From: Bifidobacteriaceae bacterium
Lineage (GTDB): Bacteria > Actinomycetota > Actinomycetes > Actinomycetales > WQXJ01
Direction of reading: 5' to 3'
Assembly: GCA_031272565.1 (NCBI GenBank)
Contig: JAISTN010000067.1
Span: 1 to 7,393 of the forward strand
Length of the DNA: 7,393 nucleotides
Part shown: positions 1 to 5,710 of the stretch, in pieces
Layout: each line of letters begins with the position of its first letter
Position numbering within the stretch: position 1 is the first letter of the stretch
Translations under genes and position numbers: made by a program
The notes under the pieces: generated by a model
What the model saw: only the letters and a program-made list of their open reading frames with translations
The model's database searches: none
What the model was told of the DNA's origin: nothing

Positions 1-504
1 CACCTCGGCGAAGACCTCTTCCAGGCGCGGCACAAACGGCAACGCGCCAAAGGCCGTGAAAGCCAGGTCAAAGGTCTGGTCGCCAAACGGCAGCGCCCGC
101 GCGTCGCCCTGGACCAAGCGGGGTCCGGCCGGCCCCACAGGGGGCCCGCCCGGCCCCGTCGTCGCGCCGCTGGCCGGGGCGCCGGCCCCACCCGAGTCCA
201 GCCGGGCGCCCACCCGCAGCATGCCGGACGACAAATCGACCCCCACCGCCCGGGCGCCTTGTCGCCAGGCCCAGCGGCTGCCCTGCCCGGCGCCGCAGCC
301 AACTTCGATCACGTCCAGGCCGGCCACGTCACCCAGCAGGTGGGCGTCGTCTTCATCCCAGCCTTCCGGGCACCAGCGCAGCGCGGCGTCGCCCAGGAAC
401 TCACCGTGTTCGGCGTAATACTCATCCGCCTGGGCCTCCCAGTAGGCGCCCGGCCCGGTGGCGGCGGCGCCGGGGGGCAGCGGGCCATAGCCGCTTGATG
501 GCAT
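1..504 (-). CDS. Class I SAM-dependent methyltransferase, 3'-truncated by the window edge
   Basis: The visible 168 residues carry a Rossmann-type methyltransferase core: motif I VIEVGCGAG at about residues 65-73, the acidic end of strand beta2 in VGVDLSSGML (Asp90), QGDARALPF at 132-140, and a motif IV-like DQTFDLAFTAF from 142. An N-terminal segment rich in Trp, Tyr and acidic residues (21-60, with RWCPEGWDEDDAHLLGD at 43-59) precedes motif I, as in actinobacterial ubiE-like enzymes. A Gly/Pro/Ala-rich stretch at about residues 104-128 is inserted between beta2 and the QGDA motif, where relatives normally have a short helix. The ATG at 504 was chosen because the reading frame gives the full N-terminal segment; no strong ribosome site precedes it. 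The C-terminal substrate-recognition part is outside the window, so the methyl acceptor cannot be named. It is divergent from pfkA, with a 142-bp gap and no obvious functional link. Confidence 0.85.
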   Translation of the reverse strand, partial: MPSSGYGPLPPGAAATGPGAYWEAQADEYYAEHGEFLGDAALRWCPEGWDEDDAHLLGDVAGLDVIEVGCGAGQGSRWAWRQGARAVGVDLSSGMLRVGARLDSGGAGAPASGATTGPGGPPVGPAGPRLVQGDARALPFGDQTFDLAFTAFGALPFVPRLEEVFAEV

Positions 505-599
505 GTGCCCATCGTGCCACAAACCAGGACGCCAGCCAGGCCCCAATACGCTGAGCGGCCAACGACCGCCGGACCCAGAAAAGGCCCCCCCGGCGCGGC

Positions 600-605
600 T
601 AGACT
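600..605 (+). promoter_or_regulatory. Candidate -10 element of pfkA
   Basis: TAGACT matches the actinobacterial TANNNT pattern and lies about 40 bp upstream of the GTG start, leaving a short leader. No convincing -35 hexamer lies 16-18 bp upstream (the region reads AGAAAA), so the call is weak. It is the best promoter-like site in the 505-646 divergent gap. Confidence 0.3.
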
Positions 606-646
606 GCTGCCCAAGAGCGAGAGCAACTCACCCAGGGGGGTTTGAC

Positions 647-1672
647 GTGCGAATTGGCGTGCTCACAGGAGGCGGAGACGTACCAGGCCTGAACGCGGCG
701 ATCCGGGCCGTGGTCAAGCGAGCGGAACTGGAATACGGCCATTCGGTGGTCGGCTTCCGCAACGGCTGGAAGGGCGTGTGCGAGGGCCTCTTGGCGCCCC
801 TGACAAGGGAGGACGTGCGGGGCATCCTGCCACGCGGGGGCACCATGCTGGGTACGGCCCGTTTCCACCCGCACAAGCACGACGGCGGCATCGACGCGGT
901 CATGTCCACGCTGGAGGCGGAACGGGTGGAGGCCCTGGTCTGCATTGGTGGCGACGGCACGCTCAAGGCGGCCTCAAAGATCGCCGATGCCGGTGTCAAA
1001 GTGGTGGGCATCCCCAAGACCATCGACAACGATGTGGAGGGCACCGACTTGTCGATCGGCTTCCACACCGCCATCAACATCGCCACCGAGGCGATCGACC
1101 GGTTGCACACCACGGCCGAATCCCACAACCGGGTGATGATTGTCGAAGTGATGGGTCACACGGTCGGCTGGATCGCTGTCAACGCCGGCCTGGCCGGCGG
1201 CGCCGACCTGATCTTGACGCCGGAGGTGCCGTTCGACATCGAGGACGTGGCGGCCTTCCTCAAGCGGCGGCACAAGTCCCACGCCAACTTCTCCATCGTG
1301 GTGGTGGCCGAGGGCGCCCAGCCGGCCAAGGGTACGGCGATGGACTTTGAGACGCCGCTCAACGAACGCGGCGCCATCGTGGCCGGTTCGATTGGCGAAC
1401 GGCTGACCCAGGAGATCTCAGAACGGACCGGATTTGATACCCGGCTGACGGTGTTGGGCCATGTGCAGCGCGGCGGTACGCCCACCCCAACCGACCGGAT
1501 CCTGGGCTCGCGCTTCGGCGTGGCCGCAGTTGATGCCTTGTCGCAGGACAAATTCGGCGTCATGACGGCGCTGCGCGGCGAGAACATCAAGCTGGTGCAA
1601 CTGAAGTCGATTGCCGGCAAGGTCAAGGCGGTGCCGGAAGAACTGGTCGAGGTGGCTCAGGCCCTCTGGTAG
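647..1672 (+). CDS. pfkA: 6-phosphofructokinase, ATP-type PfkA
   Basis: Cytoplasmic glycolytic enzyme phosphorylating fructose 6-phosphate to fructose 1,6-bisphosphate; 341 aa, the usual length of actinobacterial PfkA. Residue numbers coincide with E. coli PfkA up to about 222: TGGGDVPGLNAAIR at 7-20, GTAR with Arg72, GGDG at 101-104, PKTIDND at 123-129 (catalytic Asp127, Asp129, Thr125), Arg162 and Glu222, then LGHVQRGG at 270-277. Gly104 is the ATP-type residue; Lys124 is what I recall from actinobacterial and pyrophosphate-type relatives. The MGR motif reads MGH, so Arg171 is replaced by His (codon 1157-1159). The GTG at 647 was chosen because a GGGGGG run at 635-640 sits 6 nt upstream and the family N-terminus begins exactly here; the frame is open further up to 503 but that part is not family-like. 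It faces the second phosphofructokinase gene tail to tail. Confidence 0.95.
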   Translation: MRIGVLTGGGDVPGLNAAIRAVVKRAELEYGHSVVGFRNGWKGVCEGLLAPLTREDVRGILPRGGTMLGTARFHPHKHDGGIDAVMSTLEAERVEALVCIGGDGTLKAASKIADAGVKVVGIPKTIDNDVEGTDLSIGFHTAINIATEAIDRLHTTAESHNRVMIVEVMGHTVGWIAVNAGLAGGADLILTPEVPFDIEDVAAFLKRRHKSHANFSIVVVAEGAQPAKGTAMDFETPLNERGAIVAGSIGERLTQEISERTGFDTRLTVLGHVQRGGTPTPTDRILGSRFGVAAVDALSQDKFGVMTALRGENIKLVQLKSIAGKVKAVPEELVEVAQALW

Positions 1673-1693
1673 GCCGCGCGCCGGGAGGCTGAG

Positions 1694-1853
1694 AACCCTG
1701 ATCCACCGATTATCGGCGTGGTGAGCACCACCTGGTGGGTGTGGTGGCAAGGTGGCGACGCGGTGGCCGGCTGGAGGCCTGCTGAGCGTCGCCAACGCCG
1801 CCAGCGGGCCCAGATGGGGCTGCTCGGTAGCTGGGAATCGGTGGATCCGGGCT
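1694..1853. repeat. Concentric imperfect palindrome between the convergent phosphofructokinase genes
   Basis: GATCCACCGATT (1700-1711) is the exact reverse complement of AATCGGTGGATC (1836-1847). After one mismatch three more G-C pairs extend the arms to 1696 and 1851 (15 of 16 paired). TGGCGACGC (1753-1761) is the exact reverse complement of GCGTCGCCA (1786-1794). Both pairs share the same centre, 1773.5. Between them, with small offsets, CCACCTGG (1728-1735) matches the complement of 1810-1817 (7 of 8), and TGGTGGC (1742-1748) matches that of 1797-1803 (6 of 7). Smaller hairpins are also possible inside: GTGGTG 1718-1723 with CACCAC 1726-1731, or that CACCAC with GTGGTG 1741-1746. The element leaves only 23 and 21 nt to the two stop codons. 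It may act as a bidirectional terminator or RNA-processing hairpin, or be a MITE/REP-like repeat; no T-tract and no clear target-site duplication are seen. Confidence 0.75.
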
Positions 1854-1864
1854 GAAGGCCAGCC
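1850..1864 (-). terminator. Small hairpin just after the pyrophosphate-type phosphofructokinase stop
   Basis: GGCTG (1850-1854) and CAGCC (1860-1864) form a perfect 5-bp stem with a 5-nt loop, starting 8 nt beyond the stop codon at 1873-1875. There is no U-tract, so this would be a weak intrinsic terminator; it competes with the outermost pairs of the larger palindrome. Confidence 0.25.
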
Positions 1865-1872
1865 AGACAGCT

Positions 1873-2907
1873 CTAAGACCCGGCCCGCGCGAACAGGGCG
1901 CCGTATTGGGTTAGCCACTCGGGCGGTACGGTGCGCAGAGTGCCGGTGGCCTCGGCCAACGGCACGGTGGTGATGGCAGTGCCTTGGAGTGCCACCATCA
2001 CCCCGGATTCGCCGCGGTGCAACGCCTCGGTAGCGGCGGTGCCCAGGCGGCTGGCCAGCACCCGGTCAAAGGCGCACGGCACGCCGCCGCGCTGGACGTG
2101 TCCCAGCACCACGGAACGGGTTTCGACGCCGGCCCGCTGCCCTATCAAGCGGGCCAGGTGGCCGGCAATGCCGCCCACCTGGACGTGGCCAAACTCGTCC
2201 ACCACCTGGGGGCCGTCCGCCACCAGTCCACTGCGCGGCACGGCGCCCTCCGCCACCACCACGACGGCGTCCCGCCGCGCGGCCACCAGGTCGTGCACCC
2301 GGGCGGCGACATTATCGACGCTGAACGGGACTTCCGGGATCAGGGCGGCGGCGGCCGATGTCGCCAGGCCAACATGTAGCGCAATCCAGCCGGCGTGGCG
2401 GCCCATGACTTCGACAATAAAGGCCCGGTGGTGGGAGCGGGAAGTGGTCCGGACCCGGTCCACCGCCTCGGTGGCGATTTCCACGGCGGTGGTGAAGCCA
2501 AAGGTGACGTCGGTGCCGCTGAGGTCGTTGTCGATTGTTTTGGGCACACCGACACAGCGCACGCCGGCCTGGGCCAGGGCGGTGGCGGCGCCCAGGGTGT
2601 CCTCGCCGCCAATCGGGATCAGGGCGTCGACCCCCAACCGGTCCAGGTTGGCCTTGATCTGGGCGATCCGGTCCGGCTGGCCGGCGTTGGTCCTGGAGGT
2701 GCCCAAGATGGTGCCGCCCAGCGGCAGGATCTCTTGGACCTGGGCCAGGCCCAGTGGGACGTAGTCAAGCTCCAGTGGACCGCGCCAGCCGTCCAGGAAG
2801 CCCAGGCACTCGTCGCCGTAGGCCGTGATGGCCTGGGTGACGGCCGCCCGGATGACGCCATTCAGCCCGGGGCAGTCGCCGCCGCCGGTCAGCAAACCGA
2901 GTTTCAT
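1873..2907 (-). CDS. pfp: Phosphofructokinase with pyrophosphate-type signature (PPi-dependent 6-phosphofructokinase or ketohexose-phosphate kinase)
   Basis: A 344-aa PfkA-family protein: TGGGDCPGLNGVIR at 7-20, GGTILGTSR at 64-72, GGEDT at 100-104, PKTIDND at 122-128, SHHR at 158-161, EVMGRHAGW at 166-174, AEGA at 219-222 and LGHVQRGG at 268-275. Asp103 is the equivalent of E. coli residue 104 and Lys123 of residue 124. Asp plus Lys at these two sites is the established mark of pyrophosphate-using members such as that of Amycolatopsis methanolica, so PPi is the predicted, reversible phosphoryl donor. The ATG at 2907 overlaps the aldolase stop by 4 nt (ATGA), implying translational coupling. 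It is the last gene of the sugar operon, so its substrate could be fructose 6-phosphate or tagatose 6-phosphate; E. coli PfkA can serve as a tagatose 6-phosphate kinase. The family call is sure, the donor likely, the sugar uncertain. Confidence 0.9.
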   Translation of the reverse strand: MKLGLLTGGGDCPGLNGVIRAAVTQAITAYGDECLGFLDGWRGPLELDYVPLGLAQVQEILPLGGTILGTSRTNAGQPDRIAQIKANLDRLGVDALIPIGGEDTLGAATALAQAGVRCVGVPKTIDNDLSGTDVTFGFTTAVEIATEAVDRVRTTSRSHHRAFIVEVMGRHAGWIALHVGLATSAAAALIPEVPFSVDNVAARVHDLVAARRDAVVVVAEGAVPRSGLVADGPQVVDEFGHVQVGGIAGHLARLIGQRAGVETRSVVLGHVQRGGVPCAFDRVLASRLGTAATEALHRGESGVMVALQGTAITTVPLAEATGTLRTVPPEWLTQYGALFARAGS

Positions 2908-3734
2908 GCGATCACCCGCAGCAGCCCGGCCACGGCACTGGCCACCGCCTGCCTGGCTGGGGCGAAGTAGCGCCGCGTGTCGACCAGTTCCGGGGCGGCG
3001 GCCAGCCCGGTCCGCACCGCCGCCGTGAAGGTTTGTGACAGCAGCGTGGCGATGTTGATCTTGGTCAGGCCGGCGCCGATGCCGCGCGCCAGGTCTGCGT
3101 CCGGCACCCCGGAGGAGCCGTGCAGCACCAGGGGCACCGGCACGGCCGCGTGCAGGGCGGCGATCAACTCGAAGTCCAACTGGGCGGTGCGTTGCTTCAT
3201 GGCGTGAGAGGAGCCGACGGCCACGGCCAACGAGTCGACGCCCGTGTCAGCCACGAACTGGGCGGCTTGGGCGGGGTCGGTCCGGGCGCCGGGCGCGTGG
3301 ACACCGTCCTTGCCACCGATTTCACCCAGTTCCGCCTCCAGCCAGGCACCGCGGGCATGGCACTGGGCGGCGATGGCGGCGGTGGCGGCGCGGTTGGCCT
3401 GGTCGTCCAGTTTGGAGCCGTCATACATGATCGAATCCAGTCCCAGGTCCAGTGCCTGCCAAATCAGTTCGGCCGATTCGGCGTGGTCCAGGTGGACCGC
3501 CACGGGCACGGCGGCGGCCCTGGCCAGCGCCAGGCAGGCCTGCGCGATGGGTGCCAGTGCGCCGTGGTACTTGACACAGTTCTGGGAGATTTGCAGTAGC
3601 ACGGGCCGGCCGGCCTGTTCGCCGCCGGCCACGATGGCCTCCGCCAGTTCCAGTTGAATGACGTTGAAGGCGCCCACGCCGCGGCCGGCGGCGGCGGCGG
3701 GGCGGATGATCTCGCCGGGGGGGACCAGCGCCAT
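2904..3734 (-). CDS. Class II (zinc) ketose-1,6-bisphosphate aldolase, GatY/KbaY-like
   Basis: Cleaves a ketohexose 1,6-bisphosphate into dihydroxyacetone phosphate and glyceraldehyde 3-phosphate. The 276-aa TIM-barrel protein keeps the class II pattern: GAFNV at 21-25, HLDH at 81-84 (catalytic Asp83, zinc ligand His84), EAELGEIGG at 133-141, GSSHAM at 174-179 (zinc ligand His177), VLHGSSG at 203-209 (zinc ligand His205) and the phosphate-binding KINIATLL at 225-232. Length and the EAELGEIGG motif are closer to the tagatose-bisphosphate aldolase branch (GatY, KbaY) than to the longer housekeeping class IIa FbaA, though many such proteins are annotated as fructose-bisphosphate aldolase. The ATG at 3734 lies 3 nt after the stop of the SIS gene, without a strong ribosome site of its own, and its stop overlaps the downstream kinase start, so all three are probably coupled. 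Fructose versus tagatose stereochemistry cannot be decided from sequence. Confidence 0.92.
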   Translation of the reverse strand: MALVPPGEIIRPAAAAGRGVGAFNVIQLELAEAIVAGGEQAGRPVLLQISQNCVKYHGALAPIAQACLALARAAAVPVAVHLDHAESAELIWQALDLGLDSIMYDGSKLDDQANRAATAAIAAQCHARGAWLEAELGEIGGKDGVHAPGARTDPAQAAQFVADTGVDSLAVAVGSSHAMKQRTAQLDFELIAALHAAVPVPLVLHGSSGVPDADLARGIGAGLTKINIATLLSQTFTAAVRTGLAAAPELVDTRRYFAPARQAVASAVAGLLRVIA

Positions 3735-3737
3735 GGC

Positions 3738-4637
3738 CTAGGCCGCCCGGTCCAGAATGACGGAGCGGGTGAGATGCCGCGGGTGGTCCGGGTCCAACCC
3801 GCGGGCCACACCCCGGGCCACGGCCAGGCGTTGAGCCCGGATCAGATCGGCCATGGGGTCCAGGCTGGATTCGATCCATTCCGCCCCGGTGGCCGTGACC
3901 TGTGCGGCCAGGCCGGCCGGCGGTGGGCCAAACATCCAGACCAGGCGGCCCGGTTCGGCCAGGGCGATGGGTCCGTGGCGGTAGTCCATGGCGGGGTAGG
4001 CCTCGGTCAAACTGAGCGAGGCTTCGCGCATCTTCAGGGCCGCCTCCTGGGCCAGGCCAATGGTCCAGCCCCGGCCTAGGAAGGCGGCTTGGGGGGCCTG
4101 CACCCAGCTAGCCGGCAGGGGAGCGGCCACTGCCAGGGCGCCATCGGCCACCACCCGCGCCAAGTCTTCGCCCAGGCTGGCCCGCAGCAGGGCCAGGGCG
4201 GTGGTGGCGAAGCGGGTTTGGACCACCGATTGTTCGTCCGCGAAGGTTAGGTCGACGGTCTGATCCGCTCCGGCCGCGATGGGGGTGTCCATGACGGCGG
4301 TGATGGCGGTCTTACCGGTGCCGGGGGGAAGGGCGGCCAGGGCGGCGGCCACTTCGGTGGTGGTGCCGGAACGCGAGATGGCCACGACCCGGTCATAGGC
4401 CCGGCCGGGCGGCAGTTCGGTGGCGGTGAAGGCGTCGGTCCAGCCTAGGCCGGCTTGTTCGCGCAGCGCGGCGTAGGCCATAGCGATAAACCAGGAGGTG
4501 CCGCAGCCAATCACGGCGACCTTTTCGCCGGCTGTGGGCAGGCCAGGAGCGTGGGGGGCAAGGTCCGCCGCGCGGCGCCAGCAGTCCGGTTGGGTCGCGA
4601 TCTCCTGGGTCACGAACAGTTCGTCAAGGCTGCTCAT
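3738..4637 (-). CDS. SIS-domain sugar-phosphate isomerase/deaminase (AgaS/GlmS-isomerase-like)
   Basis: The 299-aa cytoplasmic protein has two SIS domains and no glutaminase domain. The first contains VIGCGTSWFIA (42-52) and SRSGTTTEV (88-96), the phosphosugar-binding loops of the GlmS isomerase family. The second contains EAALKMREAS (198-207), YRHGPIAL (219-226, with the HGP loop at His221) and a C-terminal LDPDHPRHLTRSVIL segment (281-295) that ends where GlmS has its catalytic lysine; here the residues are Arg and Ser, not Lys. Family members convert amino-sugar or aldose phosphates to ketose phosphates, or act as deglycases. Followed by an aldolase and a phosphofructokinase, an AgaS-like step (galactosamine 6-phosphate to tagatose 6-phosphate plus ammonia) is the best guess; glucosamine 6-phosphate deamination or Amadori-product cleavage are alternatives. 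AGGAG at 4645-4649 lies 7 nt upstream of the ATG, which fixes the start. Confidence 0.88.
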   Translation of the reverse strand: MSSLDELFVTQEIATQPDCWRRAADLAPHAPGLPTAGEKVAVIGCGTSWFIAMAYAALREQAGLGWTDAFTATELPPGRAYDRVVAISRSGTTTEVAAALAALPPGTGKTAITAVMDTPIAAGADQTVDLTFADEQSVVQTRFATTALALLRASLGEDLARVVADGALAVAAPLPASWVQAPQAAFLGRGWTIGLAQEAALKMREASLSLTEAYPAMDYRHGPIALAEPGRLVWMFGPPPAGLAAQVTATGAEWIESSLDPMADLIRAQRLAVARGVARGLDPDHPRHLTRSVILDRAA

Positions 4638-4676
4638 CTTTGCGCTCCTGGGGCGAGACTTGCTTGTGTACCGTTC

Positions 4677-4706
4677 ATTCTACTCGCTTATTTCTGATCG
4701 ATTCAA
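4677..4706 (-). promoter_or_regulatory. Sigma-70-type promoter of the SIS-aldolase-phosphofructokinase genes
   Basis: Read on the minus strand, TTGAAT (4701-4706) and TAGAAT (4677-4682) are separated by 18 bp, giving 4 of 6 and 5 of 6 matches to the consensus. The site lies in a conspicuously A/T-rich island in the 115-bp gap (4638-4752) between the kinase and SIS genes, about 40 bp upstream of the SIS start. It would let the last three genes be expressed independently of the ROK kinase. Confidence 0.5.
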
Positions 4707-4720
4707 GAGGGATCGCTCAA
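4696..4720. promoter_or_regulatory. Direct repeat overlapping the -35 box, candidate operator
   Basis: On the plus strand GATCGATTCAA (4696-4706) and GATCGCTCAA (4711-4720) form an imperfect tandem repeat with a 15-bp period. It overlaps and lies immediately upstream of the predicted -35 box. Tandem half-sites of this kind are typical of DeoR-family operators, so the regulator at 5768-6556 is the natural candidate. A partial match, TCGATT, recurs at 5736-5741 upstream of that regulator. Confidence 0.35.
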
Positions 4721-4752
4721 AACTGCGCAACAGGACCGCCATCACAAGCCAC

Positions 4753-5664
4753 CTACAAACCCGCCCCGATGGCGGCCCCCACCACCCCGGCATCGGACCC
4801 CAAGGAAGCCTGCACCACCTGCGGCATGACCTGGAAAGTGAGCAGGCCTTGGATGGCCTGGCGCAGCGGCGCCAGCAGGTCCTCCCCGGCCTGCGACAGC
4901 CCGCCGCCAATCACGATCCGGTCCGGATCCAGCAGCGTCACCAAGCGCGCGAAGCCCTCGCCGAGGGCCCGGATGGCGTCCTGCCACACTGGCAGGGCCA
5001 CCGGGTCACCCGCCAAGGCCAGCGCGACCACGTCCTTGGCCTCCAAGGCCGGGCGGCCGGCCGGGGCCAGCCGGGCGTAGCGGCGGGCGATGGCGCTGGC
5101 GGAAGCGACCCGCTCCAGGCAGCCGGTGCGGCCACAACCGCACGGTTCGTCCGACCAAGCCAGCGGCACGTGGCCCAACTCGACAATCCGGCCGTGGCCG
5201 CCACGGTAGGGCACACCGCGGTAGATCAGCCCGGCCGCGATGCCCGTGCCGATGGGCGCCACCACCGCGGCTTGGGCGCCCTGGGCGGCGCCAAAGCGGT
5301 GTTCGGCCAAGGCGCCGGCGGCCACGTCGTGGCTGACCACGATGGGCACGCCGATGCGCTGCTCCAGGAGGGGGCGGATGGGCAGGTTGGTCCAGTCAAA
5401 GTTGACGGCCTGGATGGCCACGCCGGTGGCTTCGTCGAGCAGGCCGGGCACGGTGACGCCGATGGCGTTGGGGGCCTGGCCGTTGTGGTCGCGGGCCAAC
5501 TGCACCATGGCGCGGCCCAGGGCGCCCATCCGGTCCACCACGGCGTTCCAGCCTTCCGCCGCCCCGGTGGGGACCGAGCGACGCTCCGCCACCCGCCCGT
5601 CCGGTGTCACCAAGGCGCCCTTGATGAGGGTGCCGCCAAGGTCGATGGCGGGGATTAGGACCAT
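4753..5664 (-). CDS. ROK-family sugar kinase
   Basis: A 303-aa cytoplasmic ATP-dependent sugar kinase. Features in order: the phosphate-1 loop IDLGGTLIKGALV (7-19), VTVPGLLDEATG (70-81), the catalytic-Asp region SHDVAAGALAE (111-121), phosphate-2 loop APIGTGIAAG (136-145), the ROK ELGH motif (162-165), zinc cluster CGCGRTGCLE (175-184) and the C-terminal IVIGGGLS (250-257). All key residues are present and no helix-turn-helix precedes the kinase domain, so it is an enzyme and not a ROK repressor. The residue before the catalytic Asp113 is His, where most ROK kinases have Asn. ATG 5664 was chosen because the family N-terminus starts here; a strong AAGGAGG (5676-5682) lies upstream with a longish 11-nt spacer. 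As first gene of the operon it would phosphorylate the incoming sugar at C6 (glucose, N-acetylgalactosamine or similar; sequence cannot say). Confidence 0.92.
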   Translation of the reverse strand: MVLIPAIDLGGTLIKGALVTPDGRVAERRSVPTGAAEGWNAVVDRMGALGRAMVQLARDHNGQAPNAIGVTVPGLLDEATGVAIQAVNFDWTNLPIRPLLEQRIGVPIVVSHDVAAGALAEHRFGAAQGAQAAVVAPIGTGIAAGLIYRGVPYRGGHGRIVELGHVPLAWSDEPCGCGRTGCLERVASASAIARRYARLAPAGRPALEAKDVVALALAGDPVALPVWQDAIRALGEGFARLVTLLDPDRIVIGGGLSQAGEDLLAPLRQAIQGLLTFQVMPQVVQASLGSDAGVVGAAIGAGL

Positions 5665-5680
5665 GGGGGAGAGTGCCTCC

Positions 5681-5709
5681 TTGGAGCCTGAGCGCGGCTG
5701 GGCTATTGT
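5681..5709 (+). promoter_or_regulatory. Candidate promoter of the DeoR-family regulator gene
   Basis: TTGGAG (5681-5686) and TATTGT (5704-5709) are 17 bp apart, each with 4 of 6 consensus matches. Transcription would start near 5716, about 50 nt before the ATG and inside the imperfect palindrome at 5711-5736. The opposing kinase gene must have its promoter in the same 103-bp gap, but I see no clear minus-strand hexamer pair. Confidence 0.3.
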
Positions 5710-5710
5710 G

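Noticed and set aside
309..626. Minus-strand open frame across the methyltransferase start
   Set aside because: It is a different frame from the methyltransferase and shows no family motif; it is a GC-driven shadow.
503..646. N-terminal extension of pfkA to the ATG at 503
   Set aside because: The extra 48 residues are not PfkA-like. A ribosome-site-like G run precedes the GTG at 647, and residue numbering from there matches E. coli PfkA.
1690..1860. Insertion-sequence or MITE insertion with target-site duplication
   Set aside because: Direct repeats flanking the 12-bp inverted arms were looked for and no convincing duplication was found, so mobility is only a hypothesis.
1418..1973. Open frames on both strands covering the phosphofructokinase gap
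   Set aside because: They overlap real genes in the wrong frame, lack ribosome sites and read through the palindrome; low-complexity translations.
3738..4637. Full glucosamine-6-phosphate synthase (GlmS)
   Set aside because: Only the two SIS domains are present; there is no N-terminal glutaminase domain or catalytic Cys.
4498..5658. Long plus-strand open frame (386 codons) across the kinase gene
   Set aside because: It is antisense to the ROK kinase. Its translation is compositionally odd with no recognisable motif, while the minus strand carries complete ROK motifs.
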